NCBI RefSeq assembly: GCF_900129425.1
Contig: NZ_LT670817.1
Span: forward strand, 1,798,001-1,862,000
Direction: 5' to 3'
Source of the DNA: Bradyrhizobium erythrophlei
GTDB lineage: Bacteria; Pseudomonadota; Alphaproteobacteria; Rhizobiales; Xanthobacteraceae
DNA length: 64,000 bases
The position numbers and the translations under genes are program-made. Positions 1 to 8,606 of this stretch are shown here, one piece after another (positions within the stretch are counted from its first letter, which is position 1; each line of letters opens with the position of its first letter). The notes beneath the pieces are model-generated. The model was not told the DNA's origin, searched no databases, and saw nothing but the letters and a program-made list of their open reading frames with translations.

Positions 1-1
1 T

Positions 2-496
2 GTCCATGCCGCACTCACAGGTCATCTGGTGCTGACCACGTTACATACAGAAACCGCGGCGGCGGCGGTGCCCCGTCTGCTCGATCTCGGCGTCGAAGGT
101 TACCTGCTGCGATCGGTGCTGCGCGCCGTGATCGCCCAGCGGCTGGTTCGCCAACTGTGCGAGCGCTGCAAATCACCGCGGGCGCTCAACGATGCCGATT
201 TTGCCGAAGATCCCCGGCTCGCGGCGCTAGGATTCCGGACCGGAGAAGTGATTCAGGAGCCGTGCGGCTGCGAACGCTGCGGCGGCACGGGCTATCGTGG
301 CCGGCTCGGCGTCTTCGAGCTTCTGGAACTGACCAACGGTATCCGCGATCTGATCTCGGACAAGACGGACGGGCTGAAGATCGACGAGATGGCGATCCAC
401 GGTGGAATGACGACGATGCTCAATGACGGCATCGCGAAATGCCGCGCGGGTCTCACTTCGCCAGCCGAAATTCTCCGTGTCACAACCGTGCGGTGA
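2..496 (+). CDS. gspE: Type II secretion ATPase GspE, C-terminal part (5' end outside window)
   Basis: This is the cytoplasmic ATPase that powers pseudopilus assembly in type II secretion. The frame is open from base 2 (VHAALTGHLVLTTLHTET, the end of the secretion-ATPase core), so the gene starts before the window. The zinc-binding tetracysteine motif typical of GspE is visible as CERC followed by CGCERCGGTGYRGR, and the C-terminal helical part after it (GVFELLELTNGIRDLI) is normal. It stops four bases before the GTG start of gspF and is the first visible gene of a tightly packed gsp operon. Identification is firm; only about the last 165 residues can be seen. Confidence 0.95.
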   Translation, partial: VHAALTGHLVLTTLHTETAAAAVPRLLDLGVEGYLLRSVLRAVIAQRLVRQLCERCKSPRALNDADFAEDPRLAALGFRTGEVIQEPCGCERCGGTGYRGRLGVFELLELTNGIRDLISDKTDGLKIDEMAIHGGMTTMLNDGIAKCRAGLTSPAEILRVTTVR

Positions 497-500
497 ACGC

Positions 501-1712
501 GTGCCGACTTTTCGCTACCGAGCCCTGACGCAGAACGGCGAGATCGTGAACGGCACGCTCTCGGCGCCGACATCAGCCGAAGTCGCGCGCCGGATCGAAT
601 ATTTGCGGCTTTTACCGATCGAGACCGTCGAAGACAAGCGCGCCGCTTCCAGTTCCGGCGGCTTCGGTCTGTTCGGCCGGCCGAGCGCCGCCGAAATTAC
701 GACCTTCACCAGGGATATGGCGCTGCTGCTGAAGGCGGGCGCACGTCTCGACGACGCGCTCGAACTGCTGGCGACCGACGCCGACGTCGGACGGATGCGT
801 CCGGTGGTCGGCAAGCTCCGCGCGGCGCTTCTCAGCGGCGAGAGCCTGGCGGATGCGGTGGCGGATCATCCGACGCTGTTTCCCCCGATGTATGGCGCGC
901 TGGTGCGCGTCGGCGAGGTATCGGGCACGCTCGATCAGGTTCTCGACATGCTGGGGGCAGAACGGGCGCGGTCCGAACTGATGCGCCGCAAGCTGACGGA
1001 CGCGATGCAATACCCAGCCTTTGTGCTGGTCGCAGCCGCCGGGGTCATGCTGTTCTTCATCTTGTTCGTGCTGCCGCAGTTTTCGACGGTGCTGCAGGAC
1101 TTCGGCGCCAAGTCGGATACGACGCTCGGTGCGTTCATCAAGCTGTCGGACTTTCTGCGGGCGAATGCCACCGCCGCAATGCTTGCGGCTGCGGCGGCGG
1201 TGGCGGGGGTCTGGTGGCTGCTGCGCCGGCCCGGCACAGGCGCGGCAATCATGACCGCAGTCTCACACGTGCCCGGTATCGGCGGGATCTTCCAGTTTTA
1301 CCGCACCAGTCTGTTTTGCCGCAACCTCGGCGTGCTACTCGGGAGCGGTGTCAACCTCACGGCCACCTTGCGCATCCTGGTTGACATCATGGCGGTGACC
1401 GGAAACGAAGCAACCTGGACTGCGGCCGCCGATCGCGTTCGTCATGGAGGCAAGCTGTCCGATGCCCTGTCCGGGGCAACGAGCCTGCCGCCGATGGCGG
1501 TTCGCATGCTGCGTCTGGGTGAGGAAACCGGGCAACTGCCGGCCTTGGCCGGCCGGGTTGCCGATTTCTATGAAGCAAAATTGCAGCGCAGCCTTGATCG
1601 CGTGGTGGGCATCGTCGGGCCGCTTGCCATCGTCGCCATCAGCACGGTTGTCGGCGGGCTGATCGTGTCGGTCATGACCGCGCTGCTGTCGGTCACGCAA
1701 CTCGTCGGCTAG
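501..1712 (+). CDS. gspF: Type II secretion inner-membrane platform protein GspF
   Basis: Polytopic platform protein that couples the GspE ATPase to the pseudopilus. It is 403 residues, the usual family length, with two repeated T2SSF domains (about residues 45-170 and 245-370). Three hydrophobic segments are seen: FVLVAAAGVMLFFILFVLP, a second near residue 220, and a C-terminal one near residue 375. I chose the GTG at 501 because MPTFRYRALTQNG is the standard GspF N-terminus. The frame is open further upstream, but that would overlap gspE by about 70 bases. It lies between gspE and gspG in the same operon. Confidence 0.95.
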   Translation: MPTFRYRALTQNGEIVNGTLSAPTSAEVARRIEYLRLLPIETVEDKRAASSSGGFGLFGRPSAAEITTFTRDMALLLKAGARLDDALELLATDADVGRMRPVVGKLRAALLSGESLADAVADHPTLFPPMYGALVRVGEVSGTLDQVLDMLGAERARSELMRRKLTDAMQYPAFVLVAAAGVMLFFILFVLPQFSTVLQDFGAKSDTTLGAFIKLSDFLRANATAAMLAAAAAVAGVWWLLRRPGTGAAIMTAVSHVPGIGGIFQFYRTSLFCRNLGVLLGSGVNLTATLRILVDIMAVTGNEATWTAAADRVRHGGKLSDALSGATSLPPMAVRMLRLGEETGQLPALAGRVADFYEAKLQRSLDRVVGIVGPLAIVAISTVVGGLIVSVMTALLSVTQLVG

Positions 1713-1730
1713 ATCAAAGGTTGGTTCATT

Positions 1731-2240
1731 ATGATATCGCTCAAGAGCGTCGGCGGAATTTTCGTCAGGCGATCAGAAGACCGGTCTGTCCGGCGCAAGT
1801 GCGAGCCTGATGCGGGCCAGCAGGGCTTCACGCTGGTTGAGATGCTGGTGGTGATCACCATCATCGGCCTCATCATGGGCCTGATCGGTCCGCGCGTTCT
1901 CAACTATCTCAGCGAATCCAAGGTCAAGGCGGCCAAAATTCAGCTGCAGAGCTTTGCGAGCGCGCTCGACCTGTTCTATCTCGACGCCGGCCGGTTTCCC
2001 TCCACGGCAGAAGGACTGACGGCCCTGGTCCGCCAAACGCCGGGCGTTGCCGCCTGGAACGGACCCTATCTGAAGGGCGGCAACGTTCCCAACGATCCGT
2101 GGAACAACAGCTACGTGTATCGTTCGCCCGGAGAGCGCGGCCCGTACGACATCATGTCCTACGGATCCGACGGTCAGGAAGGCGGCAGCGGGGTTGCCGC
2201 CGACATTTCGCTCGAAAACAACACCGCGAAAAATGAGTGA
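1731..2240 (+). CDS. gspG: Major pseudopilin GspG
   Basis: Major subunit of the type II pseudopilus. After a 31-residue basic leader comes the prepilin cleavage/methylation motif QQGFTLVEMLVVITIIG (Gly -1, Phe +1, Glu +5), and then the GspG signature region with KAAKIQLQSF and DPWNNSYVYRSPGERGPYDIMSYGSDG. The leader is longer than the usual 6-12 residues. No in-frame ATG, GTG or TTG nearer the motif was found, so the ATG at 1731, with AAAGG upstream, is kept. The 3' end overlaps gspH by 8 bases. Processing is expected from the peptidase encoded at 7025-7516. Confidence 0.95.
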   Translation: MISLKSVGGIFVRRSEDRSVRRKCEPDAGQQGFTLVEMLVVITIIGLIMGLIGPRVLNYLSESKVKAAKIQLQSFASALDLFYLDAGRFPSTAEGLTALVRQTPGVAAWNGPYLKGGNVPNDPWNNSYVYRSPGERGPYDIMSYGSDGQEGGSGVAADISLENNTAKNE

Positions 2241-2697
2241 CGTCGCCGAGCGCGGTTTTACTCTGCTCGAGATCGTGTGCGTGCTGGCCATCATCGCGCT
2301 GCTGGCGGCCGTGCTGTTGCCGTTCATTCCGCAGCAGACGTCGCGATCGCGGCTGCAGGCCTATGCGCTGCAGGCCGCGACGCTGCTGAAAGCGGATCGT
2401 AATGCGGCGATCCGCGACCGGACCAATGTTGCCACCGTGGTCGATGCGCAGGCGCGCGCTATTCGTTCCGGGGCGTCGCGGGCCGTGATCCGGATTCCCG
2501 ACGATGTGCGTTTCGATGCGTTGCTGCCGCAAACCTGCCGGCAGCGGACAGCATTGTCGACCATCGATTTTTTCGCCAACGGTACCTCATGCGGGGGCAC
2601 CATCGCGCTGACTCGCTTTGATGCAGGCTTTGAAATTCGTGTCAACTGGCTGACAGGAAGGATCGAGATTGTTCCCCGGGACACCAGCATCAACTGA
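2233..2697 (+). CDS. gspH: Minor pseudopilin GspH
   Basis: Minor pseudopilin of about 154 residues. The short leader MSDVAER is followed by GFTLLEIVCVLAIIALLAA, a canonical type III (prepilin) signal with Glu +5, and then a variable periplasmic domain. The ATG at 2233 overlaps the gspG stop by 8 bases, which is typical of translational coupling. A longer in-frame start at 2194 would put an unlikely 13 extra residues before the leader. It belongs to the G-H-I-J-K minor-pseudopilin block. Assignment as H rather than I or J rests on gene order and length. Confidence 0.88.
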   Translation: MSDVAERGFTLLEIVCVLAIIALLAAVLLPFIPQQTSRSRLQAYALQAATLLKADRNAAIRDRTNVATVVDAQARAIRSGASRAVIRIPDDVRFDALLPQTCRQRTALSTIDFFANGTSCGGTIALTRFDAGFEIRVNWLTGRIEIVPRDTSIN

Positions 2698-3079
2698 TCG
2701 CGACGCCGGTTTCACGATCATCGAAGTGCTGATCGCGCTTGCAATCGTCGCTGTCTCGATCGTCGCGATCGGTTCGCTGATGGCGACCAATGTGCGCGGG
2801 GTGCGGTCGCTGGAGCAGCATGTCGCCCTGACGCAGACGGCACGCACCGTCATGACCGCCGGCCTTCCGCCGCGAGCCGAGCTTCGTCCCGGCACCTTGT
2901 CCGGGCAGACCGACAACTATCGCTGGACCGTAGAAGTCATGCCGCTTGGCGGCGACTGGACGGTGCCGAACGCCGACATTCCGTGGGTCCCCGAACTCGT
3001 GAGGGTGCGCGTCAAATCTCCCTCCGGCGCGTTGTCCGACATTCGCACCGTTCGCCTGATGCAGAAGCCCTCCAAATGA
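2669..3079 (+). CDS. gspI: Minor pseudopilin GspI (TTG start)
   Basis: Minor pseudopilin of 136 residues with prepilin motif DAGFTIIEVLIALAIVAVS (Gly -1, Glu +5). Its C-terminal part (YRWTVEVMPL, LVRVRVKSPSG) has the short beta-rich form of GspI. No ATG or GTG lies between 2669 and the prepilin motif, so the TTG at 2669 is used, giving a 14-residue leader and a 29-base overlap with gspH. The end overlaps gspJ by four bases (ATGA). GspI normally sits with H, J and K at the pseudopilus tip. Confidence 0.9.
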   Translation: MFPGTPASTDRDAGFTIIEVLIALAIVAVSIVAIGSLMATNVRGVRSLEQHVALTQTARTVMTAGLPPRAELRPGTLSGQTDNYRWTVEVMPLGGDWTVPNADIPWVPELVRVRVKSPSGALSDIRTVRLMQKPSK

Positions 3080-3819
3080 TTGGCACGATGACTCAGCGGC
3101 GCGCGGGCGAACGTGGCTTCACGTTGATCGAGGCCATTGTCGCGCTGGCGTTGATGGGGCTGGTGCTCTCGGCGCTCGCGAGCATCACTGCGCAGTGGCT
3201 CCCGAACTGGAATCGCGGTCTCGGCCGTATCCAGCGCAGCGAGGTGATCGGCATCGCGCTGCAGCGGATCGGGGCCGATCTCGCCGCGGCCGAATATGTT
3301 CCAGCCAATCGCGATTCGCGCCGTCCCCTGTTCGAGGGATCGGAGCTATCGGTAATGTTCGTCCGCACGGCGCTGGGCCCCAACGCCGGCGCTGGACTTG
3401 ACGTCGTGCACCTGGGCGAGACGACCGAGCGCCGCGAATTCGTGACGGTACGTTCGCGGACGCGATTCACGCCGCTGCCTTCCGCTTCGTCGCTGTCGGA
3501 AGAATTGCATTTCGGCGATCCGGTGGTGCTGCTGCGCGCGCCGTTTCGGCTGTCGTTCGCCTATGCCGGTCCGGATCGGGTCTGGAAAAACACGTGGCGG
3601 GGGGCCGACAAGCTGCCAGCCATGATCAGGCTGACAATTCGTGATGCGAGTACCGAGCGCGTCCTGTCGATCTCGACAATAACGCCGGTTCACGTCCAGG
3701 CGCCGAGCGCCTGCGCGCGGCCTGACGGTGGTTGCGACGACAAGGACAAGCAGGACGTTCCACCCGATGCAGCGGCAGCTCCGCAAGCCGGAATTGCGGG
3801 GCAGGGAGGGACGCTATGA
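3076..3819 (+). CDS. gspJ: Minor pseudopilin GspJ
   Basis: Minor pseudopilin of 247 residues. The leader MIGTMTQRRAGER precedes GFTLIEAIVALALMGLVLSA (Glu +5), followed by a larger periplasmic domain, consistent with GspJ being bigger than H and I. Residues near the C-terminus are acidic and alanine-rich (about 218-235). The ATG at 3076 overlaps the gspI stop as ATGA, and the stop overlaps the gspK start in the same way, so translation of I, J and K is probably coupled. Confidence 0.9.
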   Translation: MIGTMTQRRAGERGFTLIEAIVALALMGLVLSALASITAQWLPNWNRGLGRIQRSEVIGIALQRIGADLAAAEYVPANRDSRRPLFEGSELSVMFVRTALGPNAGAGLDVVHLGETTERREFVTVRSRTRFTPLPSASSLSEELHFGDPVVLLRAPFRLSFAYAGPDRVWKNTWRGADKLPAMIRLTIRDASTERVLSISTITPVHVQAPSACARPDGGCDDKDKQDVPPDAAAAPQAGIAGQGGTL

Positions 3820-4733
3820 CAAGGGACCGCGCCGACGCGCCAGCTGCGGAGCGAGGCTTCGTGATCGTTGCCGTGCTCTGGATTATCATGGCCTTGTCGG
3901 CGCTGGCGGTGATCTTTTCGCTGTATCTGTCTGCCTCGGCGCAGGCGCTGGCGCTCAACGATACCGCGCTGCAGACCGAAGCGCTGGTGTCCGCGAGCCT
4001 CGAACTCACTGCCTATCAGCTGACGCTGGCGGGCGACAAGGCGCGACCCTCGCGCGGATCGTTTCACTTCCGGATGGACGATGCCGACGTTCTCGTCATC
4101 TTCACCTCCGAAGCTGCCCGCATCGATCTCAATTTCGCTCCCAAGGAAGTCTTGGCCGGTCTGTTCGCAGGGCTGGGCGCTACTCGAGCCGCCGCCACGG
4201 AAGACGCAGACCGGATCGTCGGATGGCGCACCCGTCCTGTGCCCGGTGGCACCAATGACGAGGAAGCGCTCTACGCCGCGGCGGGGCTGAAATATGGGCC
4301 GCGGCAGTCGCTGTTTACGAATGTGAATGAACTCGCGCTCGTGGCTGGCCTGCCTCCAGCGTTGGTGGATCGCGCGCTGCCGTTCGTGACGGTGTTCAAC
4401 GGATCGGCTGGCGTCGATGCCACGATCGCGGCCCCCGAGGTGATCGCTGCATTGCCCGGCAAGCCGTCGGACAATCCCGGCGGCGGGTCCGGCGAGCGAT
4501 TTGCGCTGTCGAGCGATGCGTCTAGCGACGCATCCGCTCCGGCGTCCGACGGCGCGATGAAGGCAAAGAGCTCGTCCTACCGGATCGAGGCCACGATCAA
4601 TTTCAGCAACGGCCGCCGTACCGCGTCGGAAGTGGCGATCGCGCTCGGCGACAAGGCTGAACCATACCGCGTGCTGTCCTGGCAGGATGACGTGGAGCCC
4701 AGCCGCAGCGTGCGGAAACGCAGGGGCGTATGA
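3816..4733 (+). CDS. gspK: Type II secretion minor pseudopilin GspK
   Basis: Pseudopilus tip protein of 305 residues. It has a prepilin-like hydrophobic N-terminus (ERGFVIVAVLWIIMALSALA) in which position +5 of the mature form is Val instead of Glu, the hallmark of GspK. The middle carries a helix-hairpin-helix-like segment with repeated alanines and NVNELALVAGLPPALVDRAL. The start ATG at 3816 overlaps the gspJ stop, and the stop overlaps gspL (ATGA). It works with GspI and GspJ to cap the pseudopilus. Confidence 0.9.
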   Translation: MTRDRADAPAAERGFVIVAVLWIIMALSALAVIFSLYLSASAQALALNDTALQTEALVSASLELTAYQLTLAGDKARPSRGSFHFRMDDADVLVIFTSEAARIDLNFAPKEVLAGLFAGLGATRAAATEDADRIVGWRTRPVPGGTNDEEALYAAAGLKYGPRQSLFTNVNELALVAGLPPALVDRALPFVTVFNGSAGVDATIAAPEVIAALPGKPSDNPGGGSGERFALSSDASSDASAPASDGAMKAKSSSYRIEATINFSNGRRTASEVAIALGDKAEPYRVLSWQDDVEPSRSVRKRRGV

Positions 4734-5809
4734 TGGGCATGATTTCCGAGTTCCAGCAGCTGTTCGGCGAATGGATTGCGGCCGTGACCGGCGCCGCCGA
4801 TGCGGCTGCTGGCCAATTCATCCGCTCGCGGCGGATACTGCTCGAGGAAGGTGACGACGACGTGTTCACGGCCAGGACAATCGCGGCGAAAAAGGCCCCG
4901 GCGCTGCCCGACCTGGTCTTTCGCCTCGATAGCGGTAGGCCGCAGCCGCCGTTGCCGGCGGACTGGAAGGCGGCGTTTCGCGGCAGCCGTGTCGAAGCGC
5001 AGGTGCAATCCGGTCATGTCATGACGTGCCTGCTCGACTTCCCGAGCAAGGCCGGTGATTTTCTTGACGGCATGGTCAGGACGCAGATCGATCGTCTGAC
5101 GCCCTGGACCGCCAATGACGCGGTATTCGGCTGGAGCCCGCCGACGCCCGCGGCGAACGACCGGATCGACGTGATCTTCGCCGCGACATCCAAGCTGAAG
5201 GTGCAGCCTCTGCTCCAGTACGCGCAAGCGCTGGATGTGGCCTCTGTTGCCATATATGCCACGGCTTCGCTGGGTGACGGAGCATCCGCCCGGATCAAGC
5301 TGCTCGACCAGCCGTGGCGAAGCGCAATCGGGACGACGAGGATACCGCTTCTTCTGCGTGCCATTCTGCTCTCCGCCGGCGTTGCCGCTGCGGCGTCGCT
5401 GTTGATCTCTACCTATCTCGGGAGTTCCCTCCAGTCGCAACAGGGCGAGTTGCAGCGGCAGCTTTCGCAGCGCCGCGCCGCGTTGCGCCTCGATCCGAAT
5501 TCCACCGGATCGGGTCTTGGCCTGCTGGCGAAGCGCAAGCAGGCGACCCCATCCAGCGTCGTGGTGCTGGAGGCCATCTCCCGCGTGTTGCCCGACAGCA
5601 CTTATGTAACGGAGCTGCGGATCGACGGCGACAAGGTCCAGGTCGTAGGCATGACGCAGGATGCGCCATCCCTCATCAGCCTGATGGAGCAGTCCCCGCA
5701 ATTCACCCGCGCCACCTTCTTCGCGCCGACCACGCGCGCGGCGAACGAGCCGGGCGAGCGTTTCCATATCGAAGCCCATATCACAGCCTATTTTGGATCC
5801 GGCACGTGA
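4730..5809 (+). CDS. gspL: Type II secretion protein GspL (PilN-domain type)
   Basis: Inner-membrane assembly protein, 359 residues. The N-terminal cytoplasmic part has the region LDFPSKAGDFLDGMVRTQ followed by DRLTPW, typical of GspL/PilN proteins. One membrane segment lies near residues 205-230 (LLRAILLSAGVAAAASLLI). A coiled-coil-prone stretch follows, and then a PilN-like periplasmic ferredoxin-fold domain (TYVTELRIDGDKVQVVGMTQ). The full actin-like cytoplasmic domain of enterobacterial GspL is not obvious. Start and stop both overlap their neighbours by four bases (ATGA, GTGA). Confidence 0.85.
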   Translation: MMGMISEFQQLFGEWIAAVTGAADAAAGQFIRSRRILLEEGDDDVFTARTIAAKKAPALPDLVFRLDSGRPQPPLPADWKAAFRGSRVEAQVQSGHVMTCLLDFPSKAGDFLDGMVRTQIDRLTPWTANDAVFGWSPPTPAANDRIDVIFAATSKLKVQPLLQYAQALDVASVAIYATASLGDGASARIKLLDQPWRSAIGTTRIPLLLRAILLSAGVAAAASLLISTYLGSSLQSQQGELQRQLSQRRAALRLDPNSTGSGLGLLAKRKQATPSSVVVLEAISRVLPDSTYVTELRIDGDKVQVVGMTQDAPSLISLMEQSPQFTRATFFAPTTRAANEPGERFHIEAHITAYFGSGT

Positions 5810-6369
5810 GCGCCTACGCTGCATCGAGAAAAGCCATCACCACGTCGCCCATGGTGGCGACAGCGGTCTACGTCGGTCTGGTGAGTGCGCTGCTGTTCGT
5901 CACGGTGACGTCGATCGCTGGTGTCCTCGACCAGCGCAGCCAGGTGGCGGCGTCGTCGGCCATGCTGGAGCTGCTTGAGGGGCGCAGACCCGCCGCCGCT
6001 GGCGGCTCGTCCGGTAACGTGACGATGCCGGCGGGCTCGGCCTATCTCGAGGGTGCGACCGTGACCGTCGCGGGCGCAACGCTGCTGCAGCGCGTGTCCG
6101 AAGCGGTCGCGAAATTCGGCGGCAACGTGCTGTCGACCCAGCTCGATCTGCAAGGCACGCCGTCAAAGACCGGGTTTCTGAGCATGATTGCCAGCTGCGA
6201 GATCGAGCAGCCTCAATTGCAGCAATTACTCTACGACCTTGAAGCCGGGATGCCTTTCCTGTTCATCGATCAACTCGTGGTCCAGACTCCGACCGCTGCG
6301 TCCGGCCCGGGAAGCGGGAAGTTGCGAATCCTGCTGACGGTGTCGGGGCAATGGCGAGGTGCCAAATGA
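5806..6369 (+). CDS. gspM: Type II secretion protein GspM-like (GTG start)
   Basis: Bitopic membrane protein of 187 residues, with one N-terminal membrane segment (VATAVYVGLVSALLFVTVTS) and a small periplasmic domain. It resembles the GspMb form found in alphaproteobacteria rather than enterobacterial GspM. Position directly after gspL supports the name. The start is GTG at 5806, overlapping the gspL stop as GTGA, and the 3' end overlaps the next gene by ATGA. Expected partner of GspL in the assembly platform. Confidence 0.8.
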   Translation: MSAYAASRKAITTSPMVATAVYVGLVSALLFVTVTSIAGVLDQRSQVAASSAMLELLEGRRPAAAGGSSGNVTMPAGSAYLEGATVTVAGATLLQRVSEAVAKFGGNVLSTQLDLQGTPSKTGFLSMIASCEIEQPQLQQLLYDLEAGMPFLFIDQLVVQTPTAASGPGSGKLRILLTVSGQWRGAK

Positions 6370-6995
6370 GGCGCGGCTTCACGATCGGTCTCACTTTTCT
6401 GGCGTTGTCGGTCCATGACGTCGCGTCGGCCGCCGCTGTGTCCAGCGATGCGCTGGATGCCGACCTCGGCGACGAGGCACGGCCCAACAGGCCGCCGGCA
6501 GTATCTTCCACTCCGGCCGAGCCGGTTACGGCCGTGCGCGTCGTCGCGCCGCCGGGCTCGCCGGCGCGGACGCCAAGCGCCAACCCACTATGGGCCGTGC
6601 CGCTCAGTCAATTCTCGGTCACGCGCGACCGTCCAATTTTTTCGCCCTCCCGCCGTCCGCCGCCAGCTGCGATCGCCGCCGAACCAGTGGTTGCCAAGTC
6701 GCCGCCGCGAAAAATCGAGCCTCCCCAGCTTTCTCTGGTCGGCACCATCGCCAGCGACGACGAAGGTTTCGGGATTTTCCTTGACCAGTCGACGAAAGCC
6801 GCGCTGCGGCTGAAACTCGGCGAGAATCATCAGGGCTGGAAACTACGCGCGATCCGGGGCGGTGAGGTGACCATGGAGAAGGGTGAACACGAAGCTGTGC
6901 TGGCATTGCCGCAGCCGGGCGGCGGCCAGCCGACCAGCGAGGTCCATCCGCTGCCAGTGAGCGCGATCGAGAGGCCGGTGGCTTCGCGGCGATGA
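6366..6995 (+). CDS. GspC/GspN-like type II secretion protein
   Basis: Exported protein of 209 residues with an N-terminal hydrophobic signal or anchor (FTIGLTFLALSVHDVASAAA), a proline/alanine-rich linker to about residue 110, and a C-terminal beta domain (PQLSLVGTIASDDEGFGIF, LRLKLGENHQGWKLRAI). That domain looks like the homology region of GspC or the N-type protein of alphaproteobacterial gsp operons. In that role it would link the inner platform to the outer-membrane secretin. It is the last gene of the operon; the convergent peptidase gene ends 29 bases downstream. C versus N is not resolved. Confidence 0.7.
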   Translation: MRRGFTIGLTFLALSVHDVASAAAVSSDALDADLGDEARPNRPPAVSSTPAEPVTAVRVVAPPGSPARTPSANPLWAVPLSQFSVTRDRPIFSPSRRPPPAAIAAEPVVAKSPPRKIEPPQLSLVGTIASDDEGFGIFLDQSTKAALRLKLGENHQGWKLRAIRGGEVTMEKGEHEAVLALPQPGGGQPTSEVHPLPVSAIERPVASRR

Positions 6996-7024
6996 TCTGT
7001 CCTTTCGTTGATCCGGCGCGAGTG

Positions 7025-7516
7025 TTAGAGCGCGCCGAGGAATTGCTGCGAGACGAATGTCAGTAGCAGGCCGATGGCCAGAAAGGGTCCGAACGGCAAG
7101 GATGTCTGCCGTGTCATGTCTCGCCCGGCCAGTTGCAAGCCGCCGGCTGCGACGAGCGCCGTCAGCGTGGCGATCAGCAACAGCGTAGGCATCCCGGCGA
7201 CACCGATCCACAGTCCCGCAGCGGCAAGGAACTTGACGTCCCCGAGGCCAAGACCCTGAATTTTTCGTAGCACGAAATACAATCGTCGCAGCAGCCAGAA
7301 GATTAGTCCGATGGCTGCGCCTTCACATGCGGCTTCGATGCCGGCCGCGCTGCCGCCGGCAATGACGGCTTTCACCAGTCCGAGGCCGGCGATGGACAGG
7401 TTCAAGCCGTCCGGAATGATGCCGCGACGAATATCGATCAGCGCCAGTGCGCGGCATAGCAGGCAAAGCGCCGCGAAGAACCCCAAAAGACGCAGCGTTT
7501 CGGTGTCTATGATCAT
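7025..7516 (-). CDS. gspO: Minimal prepilin peptidase (A24 aspartyl peptidase)
   Basis: Membrane peptidase that should cleave the Gly|Phe sites of the pseudopilins encoded at 1731-4733. It is 163 residues and has only the peptidase half. Both catalytic aspartates are present, in LIDIRRGIIPDGLN and in the GxGD motif GLGLGDVKFL, inside about six membrane segments. The N-terminal cysteine-containing methyltransferase domain of full-length PilD/GspO is absent, so mature pseudopilins may be unmethylated, or methylated by another enzyme. It is on the strand opposite to the gsp operon and convergent with it. Confidence 0.88.
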   Translation of the reverse strand: MIIDTETLRLLGFFAALCLLCRALALIDIRRGIIPDGLNLSIAGLGLVKAVIAGGSAAGIEAACEGAAIGLIFWLLRRLYFVLRKIQGLGLGDVKFLAAAGLWIGVAGMPTLLLIATLTALVAAGGLQLAGRDMTRQTSLPFGPFLAIGLLLTFVSQQFLGAL

Positions 7517-7826
7517 GCGAGCCTTGCCAGAGAACGACGAATGAGTCGGTACGAGACGGCCGGAGCTACGACCATATCGGCCTTATGACAAGGAATACGC
7601 ACGGTCCTTGAAGAAACTATTTTTGTCGCGAACAGGCAACGCAAATTGCTGCGCAATTTTTTTTCGGCCGATTTATTTCCGCAGCAAATCGTTTTTATTC
7701 CATGAAAAGCGCGACGCGAAACGATCCCGTCACAAAACGGCAAACAGAATTTACAATATTGCACGCCGGTAGCTGCCATGTTTTGCGACGGTCGCGGGTT
7801 TGTCGTCGCCGGGAATTTTTGTGACG
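7517..7826. promoter_or_regulatory. Divergent intergenic region between gspO and the imelysin-like gene
   Basis: About 310 bases separating a reverse-strand gene from a forward-strand one, so it should hold both promoters. The section 7600-7700 is markedly AT-rich for this genome (runs of T at 7658-7665 and TTTTTATTCC near 7690). I do not see a convincing known operator. Small open frames here are not supported. Confidence 0.4.
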
Positions 7827-8606
7827 ATGATCCATGTGAGAGTAGCGGTGTGTCTTGCGATGCTGGGACTTGGCATGCGCACGGCGAGCGCCGCACCGCT
7901 TGATGTCGCGGCGGAGGATTATCGGCCTTACATGATTGACGGCATCGGCCAGGCACTGGCGGGTGCCCGTGAATTGCGTGAGCGCGCCGCTGCCGGGGAT
8001 TTGAAGGGCGCGAAGAAGGCCTGGATTTCCGCCCGCTCCGGATGGGAGCGTTCGGAAGTGTTCACGGCGGGCTTTGTTCCCGAACTCGACGCCCAGATCG
8101 ATGCGTGGCCGAATGCCGACAGCGGCTTCCATGCCATCGAGGCTGAGCTGTTTGGCGCCGGTCTTACTGATGTCGATGGCGATGCCAAAGCGCTTGTCGG
8201 GCATCTGGACAGCCTTCACGACAGGCTTCGCGACATACCGCTCACGCCGCAGGGCATCTTGGACGGCACCGTGCGGCTGGCCTATGAGGTCGGCGAGAGT
8301 AAAGCTGACGGTGGTGAATCGCGCATCAGCGGCACTTCGCTCGACGACATGCGCAATAACGTCGCCGGCATCGATTTCGCCTACCATACGATTTTCGCGC
8401 CCGCGCTCAGGACCGCCGACGCCAGGCTCGCCGGCGCGGTGGATGCAAGGATCGAACAACTCAGGGCGATCGTAGCGGCGCCCGATCTGCAACACGTCGA
8501 TGTCTCCGCCCTGCGACGCGCCAGCGAGGAACTGGTGATCACGCTGCAGGGGGCGTCCGACAAATTGGGATTGCGGCGCTCGACGCTGGAGGCCGCATCG
8601 CAATGA
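7827..8606 (+). CDS. Imelysin-like (M75/EfeO family) periplasmic protein
   Basis: Exported protein of 259 residues with a signal peptide (VAVCLAMLGLGMRTASAA) and the imelysin fold: N-terminal AGARELRERAAAGDLKGAKK, the conserved GxHxxE-type motif as SGFHAIEAELFG, and the second half with NNVAGIDFAYHTIF. Family members are tied to iron uptake (EfeO, IrpA), and the His/Glu motif is a proposed metal site rather than a proven peptidase site. The ATG at 7827 is preferred over upstream TTG/GTG codons because it begins the signal peptide. Its stop overlaps the next gene (ATGA), so the two are very likely made together. Confidence 0.82.
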   Translation: MIHVRVAVCLAMLGLGMRTASAAPLDVAAEDYRPYMIDGIGQALAGARELRERAAAGDLKGAKKAWISARSGWERSEVFTAGFVPELDAQIDAWPNADSGFHAIEAELFGAGLTDVDGDAKALVGHLDSLHDRLRDIPLTPQGILDGTVRLAYEVGESKADGGESRISGTSLDDMRNNVAGIDFAYHTIFAPALRTADARLAGAVDARIEQLRAIVAAPDLQHVDVSALRRASEELVITLQGASDKLGLRRSTLEAASQ

